Shown: positions 53,890 through 64,000 of the stretch, piece by piece
How positions within the stretch are numbered: the first letter of the stretch is position 1
How the letters are laid out: every line of letters begins with the position of its first letter
Assembly: GCA_014218235.1 (NCBI GenBank)
Contig: CM024755.1
Location: 97,258,948-97,322,947 of the forward strand
Direction of reading: 5' to 3'
DNA length: 64,000 nt
DNA from: Colocasia esculenta
Lineage: Eukaryota > Streptophyta > Magnoliopsida > Alismatales > Araceae
The notes under the pieces: model-generated
What the model saw: the letters and a program-made list of their open reading frames with translations, nothing else
The model's database searches: none
What the model was told of the DNA's origin: nothing
Translations under genes and position numbers: made by a program

Positions 53890-55088
53890 ATTGGTGCACC
53901 AACCATGATCTTGAATTGGATGGAGAAACTTTACAAAGTTTCCAATGATCCTAAGTTAGGGGGAAATAATATCAGAAACATTCCTTGTGATTTTGGAAGG
54001 ATAAGAATACTGTCAGAATGTTAATCTTGGATTCTAGGAATTTCATAGGAGTGGCATCAAGGTTTCAACCCTGAACCTTGGTTGGTAGGATAATATCAAG
54101 GCTTTGGCCTAGATCCTAAATAGGATTTCAATCTAGACATCTAAGAGCCCTCAGGCTAAGCTATAACCTGAATATGGGAATTTCTGTCATAAGGACTTAA
54201 GATCCTTGTGTTGTCCCATGTTGTCATCCAGTTAGTCGGTAGAGCCATGTGCTAGACTTGACCATTTCTTTTTATAGAGAGGCATTATGGGAGCTACAGC
54301 TGATCTGAGCTAAAAACTTAGCCTCATTTCTTTTTATAGAGAGGCATTATCGGAGCTACAGCTTATCTGAGCTACAAACTTAGCCTTAAAGCCTCGCCTT
54401 TGGATCCTAGATTTTCCTAATACTAAATGTGTTAGGAGTTACTAAAGTCTAAGTCTGAAAACCTCAATTATAGGACTGTGTTGAGAGAATCCCTAATTCT
54501 TGGAATATATGTGTCTAGAACTAAGATAGGACTCTTGTTAACCTCTGCGAACTGGTATTAAATTCAAAACATAATAAGGTATGGGCTACAATCACAAAAT
54601 GGAAACCTGGCCTCGATACCAAGAGTTGTAAGTTATTCTAAAAATAAGGAGGATGGTCTGGGCAATGGTGAGATTTGATAGAGCCATGGACTAAACATAG
54701 AACTTTACTTGATAAATGTTTATAAGAATTATAGGTTAGAAAAAAGAAGCAAGAGGAAGGAATCCTCTAAGAAGAGCAAGATGGTCCTAAGCAGATAGAA
54801 TCACTTTGATTTTTGAGTTGTAATCTTGTTTTGAGGAACATGTAGAACTTGGTACCTTTGAATATTTTGTCGAAGCATTATCGTATGGAATTTCGTGGTG
54901 TTTGAAATGAATAGATGTGTGTATGTGTGAACCCAACCAAAAATTTGATAACCTTAGAAAGTATGCCTTGTTGGCATGAATCTTAGGTGGGGGCGTCAAC
55001 TAAGAAGAAGGTTTGAGGATCATTTGGTAATCACAACATAATTAGACCATGTGAATTTGGGGACCAAATTCTTTTAAGTGAGGGTGGG
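53890..55088 (+). mobile_element. second copy of element F internal region
   Basis: Corresponds to 32214-33419 and includes the 62-bp duplication near 54267-54390. Non-coding. Confidence 0.85.
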
Positions 55089-55412
55089 TGTAACGACCCA
55101 GATTTTTGAACCATAAACAAATATGATTAATGGATAGAAATAATTATATAAGGATTCCAGTTGAATTTTTTATTTTGTGGAGAAAGAGCCAACAAGAAAA
55201 GTCTACTTAGTACATGTGGGAAAACGGATGAGGAAAGAGGTGATAAGATGCATTTGAGGGATGATAAACTAATTTTATAGGGGCTCAGATAGTAAGATAA
55301 ACCATCGCATAAGTAAACCTTGTGGAGCTTAGGGTAGGAGTTCAATTAAAATGCCAATGTTTAATCACTAGAACATTGGTTTCTGAAACCTAACCATATC
55401 TGTCGATAGATT
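55089..55412 (+). mobile_element. second copy of element F 3' LTR start
   Basis: Starts TGTAACGACCC and is interrupted by Copia B at the same point as in the first copy. Confidence 0.85.
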
Positions 55413-57514
55413 TGATGATCAGTCCATCTCCAAATAATTTATTATCAACTATATATTTTGGTGATTAACAAACCCTAAAAGTTTTATCTAACAACATTTT
55501 CTGAAGTTTATCAATAGGCAGTAATTCAAACATAATCTGTAAGTTGTCTACACTCACTGTCATTTGAAGCTTATTGCATATATTTTGTCTAAGTATACAT
55601 CGACTTCTTTGAAAAGCTCAGAATGATTACTGCTTCACTTAAAAAACGACTTCCTTAGTAGAACATCGATTTCATAGAAAACATCGATTTCACTTATCGA
55701 CTTCATATTCGGAACATCGATTTCGGTTCTACATCAACTTCACTTAAACAATGGTTTCCTCAGTAGAACATCAATTTCGTTGCTGCAACGACTTTGTTTC
55801 ACTTAAACATCGATTTCGATAGAACATCGACTTCATATGAAACAATGACTTCATTTCTACAATGATTTCACTTAAACATCGATTTCGATAGAACATCAAC
55901 TTCATATGAAACAACGACTTCGTTTCTACAACGATTTCACTTAAACATCGATTTCGATAGAACATCGACTTCATATGAAACAACGACTTCATTTCTATAA
56001 TGATTTCACTTAAACATGGATTTCGGTAGAACATCAATTTCATAAATAATGACGACATGATATGAAACAACGAGTTTACTTGAACAACGACTTAATTTCA
56101 AACAATGATTTCATCTGCACATCGATTTCAGTTAATAACGATTTCATTTGTACACCGACTTCTGTTAAACAACGACTTTGTATAGTACATCGATTTCATT
56201 CCATGGATTATGATTATATCATCGATTTCATATAAACATCGACTCTCTCTGCACACAGACTATCTCCAAACATCAACTCTCTTTTATTAACGATTATGTT
56301 TTAGACAGCTGTTGAATATTCTTATTTAAATTCTTTTAAGATATTTCTCACACGATATTCAAATACATTTCAAATCTCTGTGGATCTCAAGTTTTCCTGC
56401 GATATTATGTTGTATTTTGTGCTCTCTAACATTTATTGTGATGGTAAAAATCTATGCACGATATATCTTTGCTTATATCATTTATGTCACATAAAGTCAC
56501 ACTTTATATGATGACAGAATGACATTTCCTTTTTGGTGTATCCTCATGTAGCATGACTACTAATGTTACTGACAGTTTAGATAAAGATAAGTTGTCTATG
56601 TGTTAGCATTTATTGTGTGTAGGGTTTCCGGTAGAAGCGCAACGTTGCCAAGTTGGATCTGTCAACTTGATAGAAGCTAGAAGAGATTCAGAAATCTTCC
56701 TTTGTGTGTGAATGTCTACCCTAGCATTAATGGTTGCAGGCTCTCCTGCTCCACACTCGGACCAGACATTCCAACGTGCATGAACATGTGAGACAACAGA
56801 TACTTCAACGGTCAAAATCTTTCAAAGAAGATAAATAGAAGACTGGTGACTCCATGCAAGATATCTTTTCCCTGAGAACTTTCGAGCTTGCATTATGAAG
56901 ATCTTAGAAGGAAAGAAGAGCTCGCTCATCCATTCTAACCTTCTGTAGCTCTTAGCTCTCGACAGCAAATTGCTTAGCCTTTGAGAGACTGAGTAGATCT
57001 GAGAGAGAGTTCCTTGTCAATATTCTTTGTCTCTCAGACATGCCTCAGATCAAGCAGTTTGTATTAGCTTGGTCTAGGGGCCATCCACTTCTTACTCATT
57101 TTCTTTGAGTGTTCCTCTTCGGGTGTGAAGAGAAGACCTGCTATTAAGTGGGTGGTCGTTCCCTTCGGAAAGAAGGAAGACCTGTTGCATCAGGTGCTTT
57201 AGTTCCACTTCGGGTAGAGAAGAGAAGGCCAGCAGTTGGTGGATGTGTAAGTGTCCTTAAGGGGGACTGTACCCTTGCTTAGTGAAATCCCAAGGTGTTT
57301 CTTAGGGACTGGACGTAGGACTCCTTGTGATAGGAGATCCGAACCAGGATAAAATTCTTGTTGTCTGTGTGATTGTTCTCTTTGTCTTTATTTAACACTA
57401 ACTCTAACCATCGAACTTAGTGTCTTCTATCAAGCATTTTTATTTATAGGAATATTCTATAAGAAAATGTCATCAATCCATTCACCCCCCTCTGGGCTTG
57501 CTATTTGGGCAAGA
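55413..57514 (+). mobile_element. second copy of Copia B 5' LTR
   Basis: Starts TGATGATCAG and ends GGGCAAGA. It includes the 69-bp array at about 55803-56070 and is 11 bases shorter than copy 1. The primer site TGGTATCAGAGC is at 57517-57528. Confidence 0.9.
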
Positions 57515-57576
57515 AGTGGTATCAGAGCCAAGTCTCTTCGAGTAAGTAGATCTCACGATCTGAAGAGCAAAGATAA

Positions 57577-59340
57577 ATGGCAGCTCAAGGTCATGCAGAA
57601 GGACAATCCGTCAACAGACCTCCTCTATTCGATGGTGAAGATTACAACTACTGGAAGACAAGGATGGAGTTCTTCCTTCAAGGACTTGATTTCTAGTTAT
57701 GGACAATAATCGAAGAAGGAGTTCTCGAGGTAACCAACACCAAAGACAAATGGACAGATGAAGATAAGAAGAAACTGTCTCAGAACAGCAAAGCAAAGAG
57801 TATACTCTGCTGCTCGCTGAGTAAGAAAGAATTCAACATGATATCAGCCTGTAAGTCAGCTAAGAAATGTGGGACAAGCTAAGGCTCACACATGAAGGAA
57901 CTGACAAGGTAAGGGAAATAAGAATTGACATATTGGTAGCTCAATACGAGAGGTTTCAAATGCAATCCGGAGAGTCCATTTCCCAGATGTACAGTCGTTT
58001 CACAGACATCACCAATGGACTGGCTGGGCTTGGAAAAGACTTATGAGACTGGAGACATGGTAAGAAAGATACTGAGATCTCTACCAACCTCATGGACTCC
58101 AAAGGTAACAGCAATAGAAGAAGCCAATGATCTCAGAAGAATGTCTCTTGAAAAACTCATTGGGTCCTTAATGGCCCATGAGATAAACATGGGAAGGCTG
58201 GGAGAATCCTCCTGCAAGAAGAAGCACAACAATGCTCTCAAGGCCACAAGAAGACACCACTGAGGGTGAATCAGTAAGTGATAAGAGTAATCAGAGCAGT
58301 GAAGATGAAGAAGTCTTTCTCTCCAGATGACTACAACGCATTTTAGCCAAGAAGAATATAAGTTAGGAAGAAGGTATTTTAAGAAAGGTAGAGAATTCAA
58401 AAGATCTAAAGGCAAAGAAGTCAAAAACCTGAACCCATATGTTATGAGTGCAAGAATCCTGGACACCTCAAGGCTGAGTGTCCAAACTGAAAAAGACTGA
58501 GTTCAAGAAAAAGGACAAACATGAAGAAATTCAAGAAGTACATGAAGAAAGCCATGGTTGTTGCATGGAACAATGAGAGTGACTCAGACAGTGAGTCTAG
58601 CACCAGCGAAGAAGAAGAAGAAGAAGAAGAAAAGGCCAACCTGGCCTTATGGGCATATCGATGACAAGGTAACTTCTGACTCATCTTTTACATCTTGTAA
58701 TGAATCTGATTTTGATAGTTAGAAGATGCTTTCAAGAACTGTACAGTAAATAAAAAGACATATGTAAGCTATTGAAAGCAACTAAGAAAAAAAATATGTA
58801 ACTAACTCAGATCTAAAATCTGAAAACTAACAATAATAAAACAAATTTCTAACTGAAAAGAAGGAATGAACTATTATGAGAAGATGTGAAAAATAAAAAT
58901 AAAAAGTAAACAAACGTAGAAAATTAGGAAACCACAAGCAAACTTAAAAGTAAAATAACACACTAACAAAAGATAATGAATACTTGACTGTAATAATTAA
59001 AAAATTTACAAATGAAAAATCCTCGTTAATATTAAAGGAGCAAGAAGATCAGGAAAGAAAAAATATGATTAGGATATACTCCACCTGATAATGAAGAAAC
59101 AGTCATTCATCCTAAAATTTATCCAATGCCAAAATTTGTAGTTGAGCAAAATCTAACTATAAATCAAACAAAAATAAAAATAATAAGCCAACCAAGACAA
59201 TGAACAATATCTCTTGCTACACTCATGTACCAAACTAGGTCACATTAAAAATAACCTGTACAACTAAACATTTAAATGGATTCCGAAAAAGAACTGTGAA
59301 TAAAGCAACCAACCAGGACCAAAAAGAACTTGGGTACCTA
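57577..59340 (+). pseudogene. Copia B gag, second copy
   Basis: Same start (ATG 57577) and same early TAG as in copy 1. It has extra indels: a base lost in SAKEMWDK near 57862, a base gained near 58035, and several deletions around the zinc knuckle and acidic region. Domain order is as described for 35923-37703. The extra frameshifts are better explained by sequence error than by decay. Confidence 0.85.
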
Positions 59341-61510
59341 AATCTCATTAATTATTGCAGGGGCCTTAGAGCATCAAGGCATATGACACGCAACAAAAGG
59401 CTATTCTCATATATCAAAAATGAAAAAGGTACTATAACCTATAGTGATAATGGTAAAGGTTCAGTAATTGGTTGCGGATCCATTGGAAGCCAATATAGAA
59501 TCTTGATAGAAGATGTTCTATGCGTCAAAGGACTCAAGCACAACCTAATCAGCATTAGTCAACTGTGTGGCAAGGGTCACCAGATCAAAATTTAAGAATC
59601 TAAGTGTCGATCATCAAGGATGGTACAACAATTTTGAAGCCAACAGAGAAAAGAATCTATATGTACTACATCTAGAAGAACTGAAGGATCAAGACATCTA
59701 TCTAGCAGCAAGTAAAGAACAGAATGTTGAACTGTGGCACAGAAGATTAGGACATTACAGCTTGGACGGAATTATAAAACTGATCAAACATGATCTAGTG
59801 GAAGGTCTACCGAAGAAAAACTCAAAACTAAACAACATCTGTGAACCTTGTGCAAAAGAAAAGCATGCAAGATCATCGTTCGAATCCAAGACAGTAGTCA
59901 CCACCTCCAAACCACTAGAACTGCTTCACATGGACTTGTTTGGACCAATGAGAACAACTAGTTTGGGAGGAAAGAATTTCAAATTTGTTATAGTTGATGA
60001 TTATTCCAGATTTACATAGGTATCATTTCTTGAGCATAAAGATGACACATTTGATAGTTTTGTGAAGTTCAGTAAGCTAGTTCAGAAAGATAAGAAGAAC
60101 AATATCATAAGTATCCGATCAGATCATGGAGGAGAGTTTCAGAATGATAGGTTTACAGAATTTTGTGATAATCTGGGGATTGAACATAATTTCTCAGCAC
60201 CAAGAACCCCACAACAAAATTGAGTAGCTGAGAGGAAGAATAGAACTCTCTTGGATATGGCTAGAACATGCTATCTGAGTACAATCTTCTAAGATACTTC
60301 TAGGCAGAAGCCATAAATACAGCTTGCTACATCATCAATAGAGTCATGATCAGACCAATTCTGAAGAAGATTGCATACGAGCTGTACAAGCAAGGAAGCC
60401 CAAGATCAGCCATCTCAGAACTTTAAGATGTCCTTGCTTCATTCACAACAATGGTAAGAGAGACATTGGTAAGTTGGATCCCAAATCTGATGAAGGTATT
60501 TTTATGGGGTACACTTCTAAACCTAAAGGTTATAGAGTCTTCAATAAAAGAACTTTATTAATTAAACAAACTGTGCATGTTATTTTTATGAGTCTAACCC
60601 TTCCTTGAGAAAGGATATTGGTAGTGATGATGAAGATGTAGAAAACCTATCCAAGAAGCTGAAAGAAACAACCATCAAAGATGATAAAGATCCACTCGTG
60701 GAAGAACTGCAACAGAAGGATATCATTCATGATGATCTTCCAAAAGAATGGAGATACAAGAAGGATTACCCTATAGACAACATCATTGGAGATCCATCAG
60801 TTGGGGTAAGAACAAGAGGTAAATTATTCTCTGTGATTATTTAGCATTTGTATCTCAAATAGAGCTGAAGACAGTCAATGAAGCACATGAATCTTGGATT
60901 TTAGCCATACAAGATGAACTTAATCAGTTCAGGAGATATCAGTTCTGGTCTCTTGTTCCTAGACCATCAGATCATCCTATGATTGGCACCAAATGGGTGT
61001 TCAGGAACAAATTGGGATGAAGCTGGTGTGATCACTAGAAATAAGGCTAGACTGGTTGCTCAAGACTATTCCCAAGAGGAAGACATAGATTTAATGAAAC
61101 CTATGCACCAGTGGCTAGATTAGAGGCTATTCGAATACTGCTTCTTATACATCTGTTTAGATTTAAAACTTTTTCAAATGTATGTAAAATCAACTTTTTT
61201 AAATGGTTTTATAAAGGAGGAAGTTATGTGGAACAACCTCCTGGCATTGATGATTCATATTTTCCAAATCATGTTTCAAATTGCATAAAGCATTATATGG
61301 TTTAAAACAAGCACCTAGAGCATGGTATGAAAGACTTAGTGCATTTTACTAAATCATGGTTTTTCTAGAGGACAGGTAGACAACACACTATTCATTAAAT
61401 CACATACCAAAAATATATTACTTGTGCAAATCTATGTAGATGACATTATTTTCGGATCTACTGATGAATCTATGTGCAAGTATTTTGAGAAGCTCATGCA
61501 GGGATAATTT
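59341..61510 (+). pseudogene. Copia B pol, second copy: protease, integrase and RT
   Basis: Same integrase triad and in-frame stops as copy 1. A 27-bp deletion after 59377 removes the protease active-site segment. RT continues past the point where copy 1 is interrupted: YGLKQAPRAWYERL near 61300, frameshifts around 61340, and the catalytic YVDDIIFGS at 61433-61460. A TAA after KLMQG (about 61506) closes this part just before the open frame at 61514. Confidence 0.88.
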
Positions 61511-61513
61511 AAG

Positions 61514-62374
61514 ATGAGCATGATGGGAGAACTCAACTACTTTCCTGGATTACAAATCAAGCAAAGCAATGAAGGAACTCATATCAGTCAAGCAAAATAC
61601 ACCAAGGAACTATTAAAGAAATTTAGATTTGAGAATGTCAAACCACTGTCCACTCCCATGAGCACATGTACCAAGTTAGACAATGATCTGGAAGGTAAGA
61701 AAGTTGATCAGAAACTCTACAGAGGTATGATTGGCTCATTGCTTTATCTAACAGCTAGTAGACCTGACATTTTATTTAGTGTATGCATGTGTGCAAGATA
61801 TCAATCTGATCCTAAGGAATCTCATTTAATATCTGTCAAAAGGATCTTTAGATATTTAGCTAAGACTCATGACTTAGGTCTATGGTATCCTAAAACCTAT
61901 GAAATTAGTTTAATTGGATATTCAGATGCTGACTATGCTAGATGCAAAGTAGATAGAAAAAACACTAGTGGTGGTTGTCAATTTCTTGCAGGATGCTTGA
62001 TCTCCTGGTCTTCAAAGAAACAAAACTCAGTAGCTCTATCAACAGCTGAAGCTGAATATGTAGCCGCTGGGAGCTGTTGCACTCAACTCTTATGGATCAA
62101 ACAGCAGCTTGAAGATTATGGATTGCACATCAAGACAATCACATTGCTATGTGACAACACAAGTGCCATAAATCTCACAAAAAAACCAGTGCAGCACTCA
62201 AGGACGAAACATATAGAGGTTAGATATCATTTTATTAGAGATCATGTAGCTAATGGTAATATTAGTATTTTATTTGTAGATACACAAAATCAGTTAGCAT
62301 ATATCTTTACAAAAGCCTTACCTGAAGAGAGATTTACGTCTCTTAGAAGGGAACTAGGCATGTGCCATTTGTAA
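61514..62374 (+). CDS. Copia B RT C-terminal part and RNase H (open frame, 286 codons)
   Basis: Contains the RT connection (ELNYFPGLQIKQ, SQAKYTKELLKKFRFENVKPLSTPMS, LYRGMIGSLLYLTASRPDI) and the full RNase H: GYSDADYARCKVDRKNTSG, VALSTAEAEYVAAGSC, LLCDNTSAINLT, SRTKHIEVRYHFIRDHV and IFTKALPEERFTSLRRELGMC. All acidic RNase H residues are kept. A Phe-Pro-Gly replaces the usual Phe-Leu-Gly in the FLG motif. It is part of the pol polyprotein, not an independent gene; the upstream frame is broken. The first ATG at 61514 is internal Met, not a true start. Confidence 0.88.
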   Translation: MSMMGELNYFPGLQIKQSNEGTHISQAKYTKELLKKFRFENVKPLSTPMSTCTKLDNDLEGKKVDQKLYRGMIGSLLYLTASRPDILFSVCMCARYQSDPKESHLISVKRIFRYLAKTHDLGLWYPKTYEISLIGYSDADYARCKVDRKNTSGGCQFLAGCLISWSSKKQNSVALSTAEAEYVAAGSCCTQLLWIKQQLEDYGLHIKTITLLCDNTSAINLTKKPVQHSRTKHIEVRYHFIRDHVANGNISILFVDTQNQLAYIFTKALPEERFTSLRRELGMCHL

Positions 62375-62747
62375 CAGATATATCTGTACGTAACTGAAAT
62401 AATATAATAAATTTCAAAATAAGACTTATCCTTCCCCTCTAGATTTAAGTAAATCCATTACCTTTTTGCGTTATCTTCTCGTATCTTGTCGTTATCTGCA
62501 TTTATTGCTATGTCGTTTCAAAAGTGCCTTTACGTCCTTCCATTACGACGGGAATTCTTCCCTCACCGATTCGCTTTCTCTCTCTCTCTCTCTTATCTCT
62601 TTCGACTCGAAAGCCTGTGAAACCCTCATCGACTCTAGCATCCCTCTTTGTGCTTTCGAAGAATCTCTCACTTCCTGCTCAAATTTCTTGAGGGGTCTTG
62701 TTCCTCCTTCTCCCACGATCCTCCAGAACCCTTCTTTACTTGATTCC
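62375..62747 (+). other. leader-like spacer between Copia B pol and ORF3
   Basis: Pyrimidine-rich, with a CT microsatellite at about 62577-62592 and TTTCGACTCG/CATCGACTC motifs, ending in CCATGGCCGC at 62746. It looks like a 5' UTR. Confidence 0.4.
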
Positions 62748-64000
62748 ATGGCCGCTCCAGGGAGTTCCGACAGTGTAGGTGGCTACAGTGCTGCCTTCCT
62801 CACGACAGATCAACTGGAGTGATTCTCAGCAGTCAGGATCAAGCTCTGTGGAAACAAGGCAGTGGACCAAGAAGACCTGGAGAAGCATGGTATGCACAGT
62901 GTAGTCGAAGCCCTTCAGAGGCTGAAGTGGACAGGGATTTATACTGTTTCGGAACCAAGCTATCCACACCTGGCGAAGGCATTCTACACATGATTGAAGA
63001 TAGAAGAAGATGGTTCTCTCACCTCCATGGTCAAAGGTAAATCGATACATATCACTCATGACCTATTCGAGAGGCTGTTCGGAGTATCTGTTGTAGGGCA
63101 CAGTCTAGTGGATTCAGTAAATATTCATGCCAAGGGGCTAGGTATTATTGGAACAGAGTATAAGCTGAAGGATGGGAAGATTGACATCAACCAGTTTAAT
63201 GCCTTCAATAGAATTTTGGATTTTATAGTCTGTTAGATTTTGGTGCCCAGGAGTGCTACCTTTTCCTCATGCACCAAGAGAGATGTTGATGTGACGTTCT
63301 GGGCCATTCATAAGCAAGATATCAACATGGCTTAAATTATTATAGAAAGAATGAGGTCTGTTGCTGAAGTCATTTAGGACAGGAAGAACAAATTGGTAGT
63401 GTCCCTTCCCTATGCCCATTTACTTAGAAGAACTTTGAGTCACTTTGAGATTGATTTGAAGGGAGAATTGTTGGAGAAGATGGGTCAGCCCATTAGGACC
63501 AGAAATTTGAAGAAGAGTGGTTTTCACTGGTAGGAAATGTGTGGTCAAATGCCTCGGTGGCAGAAGGTGAAGCCATCATTGGAGAAGCATTTGATGCTCC
63601 ACCAGTTCAAGAGGAAGAAGCTGCAGTTAGAGAAGATGAACCTCCTGCATCTGAAAGGAGGATTGAAGACATTGCACCAGAACTTATTGAGCGTGTTGGG
63701 CAATCTGCTGAAGGTGTGATCCCTTCTCTAGTCCCCGCACCTGCTATTATTGAAGAATCTATTATTGGTGGTACTGCTCACACTGAGGGGGAGCATGAAG
63801 ATATTCAGATTGAGGAATCCCCTAATATTCCTGTAGTAGAAACTACCATGGAGGAGAGCCATGAAGTCATGATTCCAGAGGTTGTGGCACCAGGCCACAT
63901 TGAGGATGTTCAAATGGAAGATGCTCCAGCTCAGGGGGAGCAAGATATTGAGGGGGAGCCTACTGTTAGTGCCCCTGCAGATCAGTTTCAAGAAGATCTG
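62748..64000 (+). pseudogene. Copia B ORF3, putative plant transposon protein family, cut by window end
   Basis: Starts MAAPGSSDSVGGYSAAFL and continues with KLCGNKAVDQEDLEKHG, YPHLAKAFYTCLKIEEDGSLTS, ITHDLFERLFGVSV, KLKDGKIDINQFNAFNRILDFIVC, ILVPRSATFSSCT, LPYAHLLRRTLSHFEIDLKGEL and GQPIRTRNLKKSGF. It is collinear with Copia C ORF3. An acidic region with GEHEDIQIEE and APAQGEQDIEGEPT reaches the window end. Stops at 62819 (TGA) and 63234 (TAG, Gln in C), others near 63334 and 63376, plus small frameshifts, break it. Any Pro-rich C-terminal part would lie outside the window. Function unknown. Confidence 0.75.

Larger units (their letters stand above)
49705..61298 (+). repeat. second copy of 27974-39692, collinear and indel-rich
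   Basis: The same elements recur in the same order and orientation: solo LTR, LINE piece, Copia A 3' end, element F, Copia B. The first copy spans 11,719 bases and the second 11,594, a net loss of 125. Most differences are single-base deletions, often in short runs; substitutions are rare. The copies diverge at 39693/61299, where the first enters Copia C and the second continues in Copia B. Confidence 0.93.

Noticed and set aside
27974..61298. True tandem segmental duplication of the nested stack
   Set aside because: Differences are dominated by single-base deletions, the second copy starts exactly at a 100-N gap, and Copia C is absent from it; an allelic unpolished contig explains all three. 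Not excluded without reads.

Overview
The window is repeat-dense nuclear DNA from a flowering plant. Every recognisable coding sequence belongs to a transposable element: Ty1/Copia elements of the SIRE/Maximus type (initiator-Met-tRNA primer site, gag with CCHC knuckle, pol, and an extra ORF after pol), Ty3/Gypsy-like LTR elements, a CACTA DNA transposon end and a plant LINE. I found no host gene, rRNA or tRNA gene. The species cannot be named from this sequence.

Layout. 1-3085: remnants of two Copia elements, one minus strand cut by the window edge and one plus-strand LTR with a striking paired GTGTCGACAC array. 3086-4598: right end of a CACTA element with a 179-bp tandem array. 4599-6850: a minus-strand gag-only Gypsy remnant (E) and a possible organellar insert. 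6851-10998: 5'-truncated Copia D with pol, a post-pol ORF (ORF3) and its 3' LTR. 10999-18365: LTR fragments plus two solo LTRs with exact 5-bp target duplications (12395-14084, 14477-17274).

18366-39692 is a nested stack that target-site duplications (TSDs) resolve. A non-coding Gypsy-like element F holds a complete Copia A (18700-32213, TSD ATTGG). A holds a 5'-truncated LINE (22450-30309, 15-bp TSD). The LINE holds two solo LTRs (24518-27046, TSD AGAAG; 27758-29833, TSD AGAGC). F's 3' LTR is broken by Copia B (from 33748), and B is broken by minus-strand Copia C (from 39693). C carries a post-pol ORF3 with an open frame of about 700 codons.

A 100-N gap (49605-49704) interrupts C. Beyond it, 49705-61298 repeats 27974-39692 in the same order, with many one-base indels and without C; B then continues through RT, RNase H and ORF3 to the window end. 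The most economical reading is an unpolished allelic contig scaffolded in series, with C as an insertion polymorphism, and not a true tandem duplication.

Two themes deserve follow-up. Three different Copia elements (B, C, D) carry a post-pol ORF of the putative plant transposon protein type behind a leader-like spacer. Several unrelated LTR families carry arrays of short CG-centred dyads (TTCGACT/AGTCGAA, GTGTCGACAC, AWCGAYTTC, GTCGC/GCGAC), usually upstream of a TATA box.
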